Notes: generated by a model from the letters alone, not told the origin. A stretch of DNA of 51,788 nt from Affinirhizobium straminoryzae (GCF_007004135.1 NZ_VJMG01000027.1:1-51788), one strand, 5' to 3'; positions 24,831 to 33,958 are shown, counted from the stretch's first letter. Program-made: numbers and translations.

Positions 24831-25916
24831 TCAGCGCAGCTGATGAACTTCTGCCGTGTTTGACGCCTGTTGAAAGCGCTGCTCATGGCGCAAAAGCCAT
24901 TCCTTGCGCCACAGGCCACCGCCATAGCCCGTCAGACTGCCATCGGCGCCCATCACGCGGTGGCAGGGAATAAGGATGGCAATCTGGTTGGCGCCATTGG
25001 CGCGGGCGACGGCGCGCACGGCGCTCGGCCTGTCGAGATCGCGGGCGACAGCGGAATAGCTGCGGCTTTGTCCCGCCGGAATCTGCTGCAGCGCCCGCCA
25101 CACCTCGCGCTCGAAGGGCGTGCCGTGTCCGCCGATCCGAACCGTGAAGTCCGCGGCGTGGCCGGCAAAATAGGCCGCAAGCTCCGTCTCGACCGTATCC
25201 GTCACGCCTGTCCGACCCATGATGATGCCACAGCGTCCGCGTTCCTGCAGCCGCTTGAGTTCCGTCGGCAGGGCCGGGCGATCGGCAAATTCCAGAAGGT
25301 GAAGGGCATGGTCGCAGACCACCGCCAGCATCGGCCCGATCGGCGTTTCGAGCCAGTCGGCCTTCAGCAGCCTCTGGTCCTTCAGGTGACGGGGTGCGGC
25401 ACCCAGCCGCTGCGTGATGGCGTGGCGAAAGCCGCTGCCGGACTCAAAGCCCGCATCCAGCTGTGCCGCGATGACCGGTGCACCGGTGTTGAGTGTGTTT
25501 ACGGCCTGGCTCAGGCGGCGCTGTCGGGCAAGCTCCAGAAAGCTCATGCCGAATCGTCGCTTGAAGGCGCGGCGCACGGTGGAGGGATCGTGGCCGAGGG
25601 CAATCAGATGCTGTTCGCTCCAGCGCCGGTCGGGTTCTGCGTCGAGGGCTGCCAGCAGGGTCGCGATGGTTGGGTCACCGTCGCCATAGCGCAGCATCGG
25701 CGTGCAGCGCTTGCAGGGGCGGTATCCAGCCGCCAGGCAATCGGCGATGCTCGTTTCAAAACGGCAGTTTTCGCGGCGCGGCTTGCGCGCCGCGCAGGTG
25801 AAGCGGCAGAAGATGCGAGTGGAGGTAACACAGACATAGGCAAAGCCATCATAGGCCGCGTCGCGGTCAAGAAGGGCCTGGTAAAGCGTGTCGTCGGAAG
25901 GTCGTAAGGTCAGCAT
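24831..25916 (-). CDS. ada: Ada: methylated-DNA repair methyltransferase and AraC-type regulator
   Basis: This 361-aa bifunctional protein removes methyl groups from DNA phosphotriesters and O6-methylguanine and, once methylated, activates repair genes. The N-terminal zinc domain has C37, C41, C68 and C71 (FCRFTC and RPCKRC). An AraC-type helix-turn-helix region follows (about 85-185, with GHDPSTVRRAFKRRFGMS). The C-terminal methyltransferase has the acceptor cysteine near 318 in IPCHRVMG. The ATG at 25916 starts at the usual MLTLRPSDDT; a 34-residue upstream extension is unlikely. It is placed, with the DUF1127-like gene, between smpB and the rpoZ region. Confidence 0.94.
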   Translation of the reverse strand: MLTLRPSDDTLYQALLDRDAAYDGFAYVCVTSTRIFCRFTCAARKPRRENCRFETSIADCLAAGYRPCKRCTPMLRYGDGDPTIATLLAALDAEPDRRWSEQHLIALGHDPSTVRRAFKRRFGMSFLELARQRRLSQAVNTLNTGAPVIAAQLDAGFESGSGFRHAITQRLGAAPRHLKDQRLLKADWLETPIGPMLAVVCDHALHLLEFADRPALPTELKRLQERGRCGIIMGRTGVTDTVETELAAYFAGHAADFTVRIGGHGTPFEREVWRALQQIPAGQSRSYSAVARDLDRPSAVRAVARANGANQIAILIPCHRVMGADGSLTGYGGGLWRKEWLLRHEQRFQQASNTAEVHQLR

Positions 25917-26046
25917 GCATCGACCATACGAGGTCTTGGCTCGTTCCGGCGCCGAAAAACGGGCGTGCATTTTGATGAAGCCCGAAATGTGCAGGCAGCA
26001 CCGCGAAAAGCCTCCCAACCTCTCTGCGGTGCCGCTTGCGCCTGTC

Positions 26047-26625
26047 TCAGGCGTCCGCCGGATCGGAAACCGGTTCCACCACGCGCTGTACGCGCTCGGA
26101 CGGATCGCGACCGATCTCGGCCTTCAGTGAAATCAGATCGATGAAATGATCCGACTGGCGGCGCAGATCGTCTGCGATCATCGGCGGCTGCGTTGCCATG
26201 GTCGACACGACGGAGACCTTGCGGCCCTTGCGCTGCAAGGCTTCCACCAGCGTGGTAAAGTCGCCGTCGCCGGAGAACAGCACCAGATGGTCCACCGTTT
26301 CGGACTGTTCCATCGCATCGATGGCCAGCTCGATGTCCATGTTGCCCTTCACCTTGCGGCGGCCCATGGAATCGGTGAACTCCTTCGCCGGCTTGGTCAC
26401 GACCTTGTAGCCGTTGTAGTCCAGCCAGTCGATCAGCGGGCGGATCGACGAATATTCCTGATCCTCGATCAGCGCGGTATAATAATAGGCGCGCAGGAGG
26501 TAGCCGCGCTTCTGAAAGGCCTTCAGAAGCTTGCGGTAGTCGATGTCGAAGCCGAGGCTCTTGGAGGCGGCGTAGAGATTGGCGCCGTCGATAAAAAGGG
26601 CAATTTTTTCGCGTGGATCAAACAT
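26047..26625 (-). CDS. NYN-domain (LabA/DUF88) protein, putative RNase
   Basis: This 192-aa protein has a PIN-like NYN domain. Acidic residues that would bind metal are in IALFIDGANLYAA, in GNMDIELAIDAM and in LVLFSGDGDFTTLV; then KVSVVST and SDHFIDL close the fold. NYN proteins are putative metal-dependent ribonucleases. The ATG at 26625 has GGAGGAAA directly before it; ATG 26637 is less well placed. It is divergent from rpoZ over 284 bp, an arrangement that suits a shared control region. Confidence 0.9.
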   Translation of the reverse strand: MFDPREKIALFIDGANLYAASKSLGFDIDYRKLLKAFQKRGYLLRAYYYTALIEDQEYSSIRPLIDWLDYNGYKVVTKPAKEFTDSMGRRKVKGNMDIELAIDAMEQSETVDHLVLFSGDGDFTTLVEALQRKGRKVSVVSTMATQPPMIADDLRRQSDHFIDLISLKAEIGRDPSERVQRVVEPVSDPADA

Positions 26626-26784
26626 TGTTTCCTCCATCCATTCTGAAAATATTTCGCTTTCCCGGTTTCCTCCCTTCCCGGGAACCCCGCTTGCGTCTGC
26701 AGCGGGCTGTGGTATTTTATCATATATTCATATTGAAAGTATTTAATGCACGATTGATTCAACTCCAAGCGGTTTGACGGCGTT

Positions 26785-26796
26785 TTCCCTAGGGAA
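26785..26796. promoter_or_regulatory. 12-bp palindrome between the NYN gene and rpoZ
   Basis: TTCCCTAGGGAA is a perfect palindrome in the middle of the divergent spacer, 114 bp from rpoZ and 160 bp from the NYN gene. The NYN side of the spacer (about 26700-26760) is AT-rich. Confidence 0.3.
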
Positions 26797-26909
26797 TTGG
26801 TCGCATATGGGGCCCTCGGCAAGGCCGGGTGAGGAAAAACTTGAATTCCCGCCCCTTTGCCTGTATCGGGCGTTCTAATCCTCGAAATACCGATCGTAAA
26901 GGACAGGCA

Positions 26910-27323
26910 ATGGCCCGTGTCACAGTAGAAGATTGCATCGACAAAGTCGATAACCGTTTCGAGCTGGTCCTGCTTGCCAGCCATCGCGCCCGCCAGATTT
27001 CCCAGGGTGCTGCGATCACGGTTGATCGCGACAACGACAAGAATCCCGTCGTTGCCCTGCGCGAGATCGCCGACGAGACGCTCTCGCCCGACGATCTGAA
27101 GGAAGACCTGATCCACTCGCTGCAGAAGCATGTGGAAGTGGACGAGCCGGAGCCCGATCCCTCGACCCTCATTGCCGCCAATGCCGGTGCGGCTGCCAGC
27201 GCCGAAAAGGTTCTGGACGAGGACGATCTGCCGGAAACCCTTACTTTCGACCAGATGTCGGAAGAGGAACTGCTGGCTGGTATCGAAGGTCTGGTGCCGC
27301 CGGAAAAGAGCGACGACTACTGA
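26910..27323 (+). CDS. rpoZ: RNA polymerase omega subunit
   Basis: This 137-aa protein assists RNA polymerase assembly and beta' folding and contributes to ppGpp binding. The conserved N-terminal part is [20 protein letters not shown] followed by [12 protein letters not shown] and [15 protein letters not shown]. The acidic C-terminal extension (about 80-137) is typical of alphaproteobacterial omega. AAAGGA precedes the ATG. It lies 118 bp upstream of the ppGpp synthetase/hydrolase gene, a conserved pairing that links the alarmone enzyme to its polymerase target. Confidence 0.96.
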   Translation: MARVTVEDCIDKVDNRFELVLLASHRARQISQGAAITVDRDNDKNPVVALREIADETLSPDDLKEDLIHSLQKHVEVDEPEPDPSTLIAANAGAAASAEKVLDEDDLPETLTFDQMSEEELLAGIEGLVPPEKSDDY

Positions 27324-27441
27324 CGATTACCAATCGTCAAGGATCTCGCCTTAAGGGCCTTGTGTCTTGCATATCGGCAGCGTCAATCTCCGGGTTGGCG
27401 CTCCTTTTCTTTTTCTGGGTGTTGGAAGGGTCTTCGGAAGC

Positions 27442-29670
27442 ATGATGCGGCAATACGAGCTCGTCGAGCGGGTTCAGAAGTACAAGCCCGACGCGAATGA
27501 AGCTCTCCTCAACAAGGCCTATGTCTATGCCATGCAGAAGCATGGCAAGCAGAAGCGCGCCAGCGGCGACCCCTACATTTCCCACCCGCTGGAAGTTGCC
27601 GCCATCCTCACCGAAATGCATCTCGACGAGTCCACCATCGCAGTCGCCCTGCTGCACGACACGATCGAGGATACCACCGCCACCCGCGCCGAGATCGACG
27701 AACTGTTCGGCGAGGATATCGGTCGCCTCGTCGAGGGGCTGACCAAGCTCAAGCGTCTCGACCTTGTCTCGAAGAAGGCCAAGCAGGCGGAAAACCTGCG
27801 CAAGCTGCTGCTGGCCATTTCCGACGACGTGCGCGTGCTGCTCGTGAAGCTCGCCGACCGCCTGCACAACATGCGCACGCTTGAGCATATGCGCGACGAC
27901 AAGCGGGCCCGCATTTCCGAAGAGACCATGGAAATCTATGCGCCGCTTGCCGGCCGCATGGGCATGCAGGACATGCGTGAGGAACTGGAGGACCTGTCCT
28001 TCCGATACATGAATCCGGAGGCTTACGAGACCGTCACCAAGCGGCTGGCGGAGCTTTCGGCGCGCAACGAGAACCTCATCACCAAGATCGAGGATGAACT
28101 GCGCGATCTCCTGATCGCCAACGGCCTGCAGAATGCCGCCGTCAAGGGCCGGCAGAAGAAGCCCTATTCCGTCTTCCGCAAGATGCAGTCGAAGTCGCTG
28201 TCCTTCGAGCAGTTGTCCGATGTCTACGGCTTCCGGCTGATCGTCGACGATATTCCCGCCTGCTACCGGGCGCTTGGCATCGTCCATACGCGCTGGCGCG
28301 TGGTGCCCGGTCGCTTCAAGGATTATATCTCGACGCCAAAGCAGAACGATTACCGTTCGATCCACACAACGATCGTCGGTCCGTCGCGCCAGCGCATCGA
28401 ACTGCAGATCCGCACGCGGCGCATGCACGAGATCGCCGAATACGGCATTGCCGCCCACAGTCTCTACAAGGACGGCGAGACCGGGGAGGGCGGCGAGCTT
28501 CTGTCGAAGGAAAGCAATGCCTATTCCTGGCTGCGCCATACCATCGAGGCGCTGGCCGAGGGTGACAGCCCCGAAGAATTCCTCGAGCACACCAAGCTCG
28601 AACTCTTCCAGGACCAGGTGTTCTGCTTCACGCCGAAGGGCAAGCTGATCGCGCTGCCGCGCGGTGCCACTCCCATCGATTTTGCCTATGCCGTCCACAC
28701 CAATATCGGTGACACCACGGTTGGCGCCAAGATCAACGGGCGGATCATGCCGCTCGTCACCCGGCTCAGCAATGGCGACGAGGTGGAGATCATCCGCTCC
28801 GGCGTACAGGTCCCGCCGGCGGCCTGGGAAGAGATCGTCGTTACCGGCAAGGCGCGCGCTGCCATCCGCCGCGCCACCCGCATGGCGATCCGCAAGCAGT
28901 ATGCCGGCCTTGGCCATCGCATTCTGGAACGCACCTTCGAGCGGGCCGGCAAGGAGTTTTCCCGCGATATCCTGAAGCCGGCGCTGTTCCGCCTTGGCCA
29001 GAAGGAGGTCGAGGATGCGATCGCCGCCGTCGGACGCGGCGAACTGTCCTCGCTCGACGTGCTGAAGGCCGTCTTCCCGGATTTCAAGGACGAGCGCACC
29101 ACCATCAAGCCGGCCGCCGACCAGGGCTGGTTCAACATGCCGACCGCCTCCGGCATGATGTTCCGTCTGCCGGGCGGCGAAAAGGCGGCGGCAAAACCGG
29201 CGGGAGAGGCGGGCGGACCCGAGCCCCTGCCGATCCGCGGTCTTGCCAGCAATCTGGAAGTCCGCTTCTCCCCCTCCGGCGCCGTGCCGGGTGACCGTAT
29301 CGTCGGCATCATGGAAGAGGGCACGGGCATCACCATCTATCCGATCCAGGCGTCTGCCCTGCAGAAGTTCGATGACCAGCCGGAACGCTGGATCGACGTG
29401 CGCTGGGATCTGGACGAGGCGAACAAGTCCCGCTTTGCCGCAAGGCTGGTGATCAATGCGCTGAACGAGCCGGGAACGCTCGCCAAGGTCGCCCAGACGA
29501 TCGCGCGCCTCGATATCAACATCCGCGTCTTGACCATGGGTCGCGTCGCCACAGATTTCTCCGAACTCCAGCTGGAGGTGGAGGTCTGGGATCTCAGGCA
29601 GTTGAACCAGCTCCTCGCCCAGTTGAAGGAGCTGGACTGCATTTCCACGGTCAGGCGCCTCTACGATTGA
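27442..29670 (+). CDS. rsh: bifunctional (p)ppGpp synthetase/hydrolase (RelA/SpoT homologue)
   Basis: This 742-aa Rsh protein makes and degrades the stringent-response alarmone. In order it shows the HD hydrolase domain (YISHP about 45-49, active-site H72-D73 in LHDTIED, then LADRLHNMRT), the synthetase domain (YGFRLIVDD, KDYIS, RSIHTT, ELQIRTRRMHEIAEYGIAAH), a TGS domain (QVFCFTPKGKLIALPRGATP to SNGDEVEI) and a C-terminal ACT domain (ALNEPGTLAKVAQTIARLDIN). Both catalytic halves look intact, as expected when it is the only long Rsh of the cell. ATG 27442 is immediately followed by a second ATG. The neighbours are rpoZ and the acpS-lepB-rnc-era run. Confidence 0.97.
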   Translation: MMRQYELVERVQKYKPDANEALLNKAYVYAMQKHGKQKRASGDPYISHPLEVAAILTEMHLDESTIAVALLHDTIEDTTATRAEIDELFGEDIGRLVEGLTKLKRLDLVSKKAKQAENLRKLLLAISDDVRVLLVKLADRLHNMRTLEHMRDDKRARISEETMEIYAPLAGRMGMQDMREELEDLSFRYMNPEAYETVTKRLAELSARNENLITKIEDELRDLLIANGLQNAAVKGRQKKPYSVFRKMQSKSLSFEQLSDVYGFRLIVDDIPACYRALGIVHTRWRVVPGRFKDYISTPKQNDYRSIHTTIVGPSRQRIELQIRTRRMHEIAEYGIAAHSLYKDGETGEGGELLSKESNAYSWLRHTIEALAEGDSPEEFLEHTKLELFQDQVFCFTPKGKLIALPRGATPIDFAYAVHTNIGDTTVGAKINGRIMPLVTRLSNGDEVEIIRSGVQVPPAAWEEIVVTGKARAAIRRATRMAIRKQYAGLGHRILERTFERAGKEFSRDILKPALFRLGQKEVEDAIAAVGRGELSSLDVLKAVFPDFKDERTTIKPAADQGWFNMPTASGMMFRLPGGEKAAAKPAGEAGGPEPLPIRGLASNLEVRFSPSGAVPGDRIVGIMEEGTGITIYPIQASALQKFDDQPERWIDVRWDLDEANKSRFAARLVINALNEPGTLAKVAQTIARLDINIRVLTMGRVATDFSELQLEVEVWDLRQLNQLLAQLKELDCISTVRRLYD

Positions 29671-29681
29671 ACATTTGTTAA

Positions 29682-29727
29682 GCATGGCATCGGGAAGAGT
29701 CCTGGTGCCATGCATCCAATGCATGGC
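29682..29727 (+). promoter_or_regulatory. mutually exclusive hairpins upstream of the DUF3563 gene
   Basis: GCATGGCA (29682-29689) can pair with TGCCATGC (29706-29713). The latter overlaps GCCATGCAT (29707-29715), which pairs exactly with ATGCATGGC (29719-29727). Only one of the two stems can form at a time. The element begins 12 nt after the rsh stop codon. Confidence 0.45.
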
Positions 29728-29803
29728 TGACAGCGGAAGGCTGCGTTGGTGCCGAAGCGTTGCATGAACTATATCTTGTGCATCGCAACATTAGGAGGCA
29801 AAC

Positions 29804-29956
29804 ATGTTCAAGCCGCTTCGTACTTTCGCCCGCGCCCTTCGCGCTCCGACCCTTCAGGAACGGGAAATGGCCTATCTGAATGAATCGCATGATGCCATCG
29901 AACTGGAATACCGCATGCGCCAGGTTGATCGCGGTCTGTTCCGCAAGGTCATCTGA
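29804..29956 (+). CDS. DUF3563 micro-protein (50 aa)
   Basis: This gene is very short but has an excellent AGGAGG 7 bp before the ATG. The product starts MFKPLRTFARALRAPTLQER and contains EMAYLNESHDAIELE and RQVDRGLFR, the pattern of the DUF3563 family found in Rhizobiales and Burkholderiales. It is basic at the N-terminus and amphipathic later, with no membrane helix. No function is established for the family. It sits between rsh and the DUF2062 gene and has its own structured upstream region. Confidence 0.85.
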   Translation: MFKPLRTFARALRAPTLQEREMAYLNESHDAIELEYRMRQVDRGLFRKVI

Positions 29957-30005
29957 TCGGGGCGACCGAGACGCCCCGGGCGTCCATGCATCGGAAGGCC
30001 GGTAG

Positions 30006-30605
30006 ATGGCCATGACGGTGTTGCATCGCCTGTTCTTTGCACGACATGCTCGACCCGCCGGACGGCGCGGGCTGAGACACAGGAGACGCAGAAGCCCCTT
30101 GCGTTCCCTGCGCTACATGAGGGCAAGGGCCGTGAGGCTGACCGGTTCGCCGCATGCGGTGGCGATCGGTTTCGCCGTCGGGGTGATGTCTGCCTGGACG
30201 CCCTTTTTCGGTTTTCACATCGCCATTGCGCTTGCTGCCGCCTTTCTGTTGCGCGGCAGCCTTGTCGCCGCGACGCTTGGGACTGCCTTCAGCAATCCGC
30301 TGACCATTCCGCTCATCCTGCCGCTGACCTGGCAGATCGGCCATCGCATGCTGGACCGCGCGCCCGATTCCGGCGCCACGGCCGCAGCCCTGGTGCGACA
30401 GCTGGAAGGCCTGCATGTGACCGAACTCTGGCATCCGCTGTTCGAGCCCCTGACGCTCGGTGCTCTTCCTCCCGCAATCGTGAGCGGTCTCTGCTGTTAT
30501 CTCGCCACGTTTGTCGGCATCAGGAAGTATCGCGCCGCGCGAGCCGTAAGGTTTGCGGCGCGTCGTGCCGCCGCAAGGCCGGTCGACAAGGGCAGTCGTG
30601 TCTGA
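30006..30605 (+). CDS. DUF2062 membrane protein
   Basis: This 199-aa protein has a strongly basic N-terminus (about 1-45) and two to three membrane segments. The family motif runs from SPHAVAIGFAVGVMSAWTPF through GFHIAIALAAAF to GTAFSNPLTIPLILPLTW. DUF2062 proteins are found as single domains or beside glycosyltransferases; their biochemical role is unknown. ATGs at 30006 and 30012 are both possible. The gene lies in the usual rhizobial place between rsh and acpS and is probably co-transcribed with acpS, 33 bp downstream. Confidence 0.82.
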   Translation: MAMTVLHRLFFARHARPAGRRGLRHRRRRSPLRSLRYMRARAVRLTGSPHAVAIGFAVGVMSAWTPFFGFHIAIALAAAFLLRGSLVAATLGTAFSNPLTIPLILPLTWQIGHRMLDRAPDSGATAAALVRQLEGLHVTELWHPLFEPLTLGALPPAIVSGLCCYLATFVGIRKYRAARAVRFAARRAAARPVDKGSRV

Positions 30606-30638
30606 CACAGATTGGGTCAGCCAACGAAGAGGAACGGC

Positions 30639-31037
30639 ATGATCATCGGCATGGGCAGCGACCTGATCGATATCCGGCGGGTCGAGAAATCGATAGAGCG
30701 CTTCGGCGAGCGGTTCACGCATCGCTGTTTCACCGAGACCGAGCGGCGCAAATCCGACGGGCGCAAGATGCGCGCTGCCTCCTATGCCAAGCGCTTCGCC
30801 GCCAAGGAGGCCTGTTCGAAGGCGCTCGGCACGGGGCTGGCACAGGGCGTATTCTGGAAGGACATGGGCGTCGTCAACCTGCCGGGCGGCAAGCCCACCA
30901 TGGTCTTGACCGGCGGCGCGGGCGAGCGGCTGAAGGCCCTGATGCCGGCGGGTCATGAAGCCGTCATTCACCTCACCATCACCGACGAATTCCCCTATGC
31001 GCAGGCCTTCGTGGTCATCGAGGCGCGGCCGCTCTGA
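30639..31037 (+). CDS. acpS: holo-[acyl-carrier-protein] synthase
   Basis: This 132-aa enzyme transfers 4'-phosphopantetheine from CoA to apo-ACP, needed for fatty acid synthesis. It starts [16 protein letters not shown] with the metal-binding D8. It has [15 protein letters not shown] with E57 and closes with [20 protein letters not shown]. Length is normal for the AcpS type. GAGGAA precedes the ATG at 30639; an in-frame ATG at 30612 overlaps the DUF2062 end region and is less likely. It heads the acpS-lepB-rnc-era run. Confidence 0.95.
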   Translation: MIIGMGSDLIDIRRVEKSIERFGERFTHRCFTETERRKSDGRKMRAASYAKRFAAKEACSKALGTGLAQGVFWKDMGVVNLPGGKPTMVLTGGAGERLKALMPAGHEAVIHLTITDEFPYAQAFVVIEARPL

Positions 31038-31115
31038 CCGGCGGGCGCCGGCCAAGGCCATTGCCGAGGTCCGGGGAAGAGTTTAGAGAAGCGCAAAACG
31101 CGGAAAACGAAAGAC

Positions 31116-31868
31116 GTGCACGTGTCCGAACAAGTCGACAAGAAGCCGAACGCCCTCTGGGAAAACATCAAGGTCATCATTCAGGCACTGCTGCTGGCCA
31201 TGGTCATCCGCACCGTGCTGTTCCAGCCCTTCACCATCCCCTCCGGCTCGATGATGCCGACCCTGCTCGTCGGCGACTACATCTTCGTCAACAAGTTCGC
31301 CTACGGCTTCTCGAAATATTCGCTGCCGCTGTCGCCGAACCTGTTTTCCGGCCGCATCCTGGAGTTTTCCGAGCCGAAGCGCGGCGACGTGATCGTCTTC
31401 CGCCTGCCGAGCGATCCGGACGTCGACTATATCAAGCGCCTGATCGGCCTGCCGGGTGACCGCGTGCAGATGATCGACGGCGTGCTGCATATCAATGGCA
31501 AGGCCGTGCCGAAGCTCGCCGATGGCAGCTTCACCTCCGATTACCGCCTCGATCCCGGCTCGGACGTTCCGGTGTTCCGCGAGACGCTGGACAATGGCAA
31601 GACCTACGACACGCTCGACCAGGTACCGAATTCCCGCGGCGACAACACGCGTGAATTCATCGTGCCCGAAGGCCACTACTTCTTCATGGGCGACAACCGC
31701 GACAATTCGCTCGATAGCCGCTTCGACGTGGGTTATGTGCCGGCAGAAAACATCGTGGGTCGCGCCAGCGTGATCTTCTTCTCGCTCGGCAACGACACGT
31801 CCTTCCGCGAAATCTGGAAGTGGCCCGCCAACATGCGCTGGGACCGCCTGTTCAAGGTGGTCGACTGA
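31116..31868 (+). CDS. lepB: signal peptidase I
   Basis: This 250-aa inner-membrane serine protease removes signal peptides from exported proteins. One N-terminal membrane helix (about 17-36) precedes the catalytic serine S45 in PSGSMMPTL. The general-base lysine K107 lies in DYIKRLIGLPGD. Later boxes are GDVIVFRLP and MGDNRDNSLDSR. The start is a GTG at 31116; GTG 31122 is an alternative. The stop codon overlaps the rnc ATG by one base, so the two are translationally coupled. Confidence 0.96.
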   Translation: MHVSEQVDKKPNALWENIKVIIQALLLAMVIRTVLFQPFTIPSGSMMPTLLVGDYIFVNKFAYGFSKYSLPLSPNLFSGRILEFSEPKRGDVIVFRLPSDPDVDYIKRLIGLPGDRVQMIDGVLHINGKAVPKLADGSFTSDYRLDPGSDVPVFRETLDNGKTYDTLDQVPNSRGDNTREFIVPEGHYFFMGDNRDNSLDSRFDVGYVPAENIVGRASVIFFSLGNDTSFREIWKWPANMRWDRLFKVVD

Positions 31869-32581
31869 TGAAGGCCGCAACGCTATCCGCAGACGAGCGC
31901 GCCCGGTTGGAAACCGTGATCGGGCATGTCTTCTCGGACAAGCAGTGGCTCGACCGGGCGCTGACCCATGCCAGCACGGGCAGCGCCAAGAACGCCAATT
32001 ACGAGCGCCTGGAATTTCTGGGCGATCGCGTGCTCGGGCTCTGCGTCGCCGAACTTCTGTTCAAGACCTTCCGCAATGCGACGGAAGGTGAGCTTTCGGT
32101 CCGGCTGAACCAGTTGGTGAGCGCCGAAAGCTGTGCCGGCATTGCCGACGAACTCGGCATCCACGAGTTCATCCGCACCGGCGCCGACGTGAAGAAACTG
32201 ACCGGCAAGCGCATGATGAACGTGCGCGCCGACGTGGTGGAAAGCCTGATCGCCGCACTTTATCTCGATGGCGGGCTGGAGGTTGCGCGTCGCTTCATCC
32301 TGCGCCACTGGGAAAAGCGTGCTATACATGCCGATGCGGCCCGCCGGGACGCCAAGACCGAGTTGCAGGAATGGTCGCACGCCCGGTTCGGCACCACGCC
32401 GGTCTACCGGGTGGATGACCGTTCCGGCCCCGATCACGACCCGCGCTTCACCGTGACGGTGGAGGTGGAGGGCGTGGCCCCGGAAACCGGCGTTGACCGG
32501 TCCAAGCGCGCTGCCGAGCAGGTGGCCGCGACGAAACTGCTTGAACGTGAGGGCGTCTGGCCGAAGCCTGCCGCCAATTGA
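31868..32581 (+). CDS. rnc: ribonuclease III
   Basis: This 237-aa enzyme cuts double-stranded RNA, including rRNA precursors. The signature ERLEFLGDRVL is at residues 46-56, with metal ligands E49 and D53. A second acidic pair is in RADVVESLIAALYLDGG. A double-stranded-RNA-binding domain follows at about 160-230 (KTELQEWSH to RSKRAAEQVAATKLLE). The start ATG overlaps the lepB stop. The era gene starts 10 bp after its stop, the classic rnc-era order. Confidence 0.97.
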   Translation: MKAATLSADERARLETVIGHVFSDKQWLDRALTHASTGSAKNANYERLEFLGDRVLGLCVAELLFKTFRNATEGELSVRLNQLVSAESCAGIADELGIHEFIRTGADVKKLTGKRMMNVRADVVESLIAALYLDGGLEVARRFILRHWEKRAIHADAARRDAKTELQEWSHARFGTTPVYRVDDRSGPDHDPRFTVTVEVEGVAPETGVDRSKRAAEQVAATKLLEREGVWPKPAAN

Positions 32582-32590
32582 AGGACCTTT

Positions 32591-33532
32591 ATGACCGAAG
32601 ACGACAACATGGCCGGCTCGCCTGAAGACGCGGCAATCTCCACGCGATCCGGCTTCGTGGCCCTGATCGGCGCGACCAATGCCGGAAAATCGACGCTGGT
32701 GAACCGCCTGGTGGGTGCCAAGGTGTCGATCGTCAGCCACAAGGTGCAGACGACGCGCGCCATCGTGCGCGGCATCGCGATCCACGACAACGCGCAGATC
32801 GTGTTCATGGATACGCCCGGCATCTTCAAGCCGCGCCGCAGGCTCGATCGTGCCATGGTCACCTCCGCCTGGGGCGGCGCCAAGGATGCCGACCTGATCA
32901 TGCTTCTGATCGACAGCGAACGCGGCATTCGCGGCGACGCGGAAGCGATCCTGGAGGGCCTGAAGGAGGTCCACCAGCCGAAGATCCTGGTCTTGAACAA
33001 GATCGACCGGGTAAAGCCGGAGGATCTGTTGAAGCTTGCCGCCGCGGCCAACGAGGCCGTGCGGTTCGAGCGTACCTTCATGATTTCGGCGACGACAGGA
33101 TCCGGCTGCAAGGATCTGCTCGATTATCTGGCCGCCGAACTGCCGGAAGGTCCCTGGTACTACCCGGAGGACCAGATTTCCGACCTGCCGATGCGTCAGC
33201 TGGCCGCCGAAATTACCCGTGAAAAGCTGTTTCTGCGCCTGCATCAGGAGCTTCCCTATTCCTCCCATGTCGAGACGGAGAAGTGGGAAGAGCGCAAGGA
33301 TGGCTCCGTGCGCATCGAACAGGTGATCTATGTGGAGCGCGACAGCCAGAAGAAGATCGCGCTCGGCAAGGGCGGCGAGGCGATCAAGGCGATTTCCACT
33401 GCCTCACGCAAGGAACTCTCGGAAATCCTCGAACAGCCCGTGCACCTCTTCCTGTTCGTGAAGGTGCGCGAGAACTGGGGCGACGATCCCGAACGGTTCC
33501 GCGAAATGGGCCTGGAATTCCCGAAGGGCTGA
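32591..33532 (+). CDS. era: GTPase Era
   Basis: This 313-aa GTPase binds 16S rRNA and helps to mature the small ribosomal subunit. Motifs are G1 GATNAGKST (27-35), the switch TTRAIVRGI, G3 DTPG (74-77) and G4 NKID (136-139). A C-terminal KH RNA-binding domain has GKGGEAIKAI. Length is normal. It follows rnc by 10 bp and presumably shares its transcript. A GC-rich hairpin follows right after the stop codon, where the convergent exported-protein gene ends. Confidence 0.97.
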   Translation: MTEDDNMAGSPEDAAISTRSGFVALIGATNAGKSTLVNRLVGAKVSIVSHKVQTTRAIVRGIAIHDNAQIVFMDTPGIFKPRRRLDRAMVTSAWGGAKDADLIMLLIDSERGIRGDAEAILEGLKEVHQPKILVLNKIDRVKPEDLLKLAAAANEAVRFERTFMISATTGSGCKDLLDYLAAELPEGPWYYPEDQISDLPMRQLAAEITREKLFLRLHQELPYSSHVETEKWEERKDGSVRIEQVIYVERDSQKKIALGKGGEAIKAISTASRKELSEILEQPVHLFLFVKVRENWGDDPERFREMGLEFPKG

Positions 33533-33533
33533 A

Positions 33534-33555
33534 GCCCGGCCTTTGTCGGCCGGGC
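33534..33555. terminator. hairpin between convergent era and exported-protein genes
   Basis: GCCCGGCC (33534-33541) and GGCCGGGC (33548-33555) are exact complements around TTTGTC, 1 bp after the era stop. A T-run is lacking, so efficiency is uncertain. Confidence 0.5.
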
Positions 33556-33568
33556 AGCGGCCCGCGCG

Positions 33569-33958
33569 CTATTTCTGGCGTGCGAGCAGCGCCTTCATTT
33601 CCTCGAAGCGGCGGCGATGCTCCGGTTTCTCCTCGCTCGCGGAATAGCAGGTGTCGGATACACAGAAGCGCGTCAGGCCGAATGGGGCGGTGGCGCGTTC
33701 GAAGCTGCATTCGATCTGGTCCGTGAAGTCCGTTGCCTCCGGCTTGTCGCGCGTGGAATAGGTCAGTCGGGCGCCGGGCGGGTCCAGTTCCGGGAAGGAC
33801 TGCACCATCCCGGTCTTCAGCGCGGGTGTCAGCAGGAAGTTCTTGGCCACGGTGATGCAGGCCTGTTCCAGTTCCGGTGACTGGGCGGCGGCGGGGGCCG
33901 CGGTGAGGCTCGTGACGGGAATGGTGATAAGGGCGGTAGCGAGGAGGACGTGTCGCAT
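33569..33958 (-). CDS. exported protein of unknown function
   Basis: This 129-aa protein has a signal peptide (about 1-25, ending in APAAAQ) and a mature part with four cysteines (ACITVAK, IECSFE, RFCVSDTCYS) that may form two disulfides in the periplasm. The tail EEKPEHRRRFEEMKALLARQ is helical and charged. GGAG lies just upstream of the ATG at 33958. No family is recognised. It is inserted on the opposite strand between era and recO. Confidence 0.65.
   Translation of the reverse strand: MRHVLLATALITIPVTSLTAAPAAAQSPELEQACITVAKNFLLTPALKTGMVQSFPELDPPGARLTYSTRDKPEATDFTDQIECSFERATAPFGLTRFCVSDTCYSASEEKPEHRRRFEEMKALLARQK

Noticed and set aside
27337..29724. Minus-strand open frame of 795 codons opposite rsh
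   Set aside because: It is a shadow of the clearly conserved Rsh protein and has no recognisable domain.
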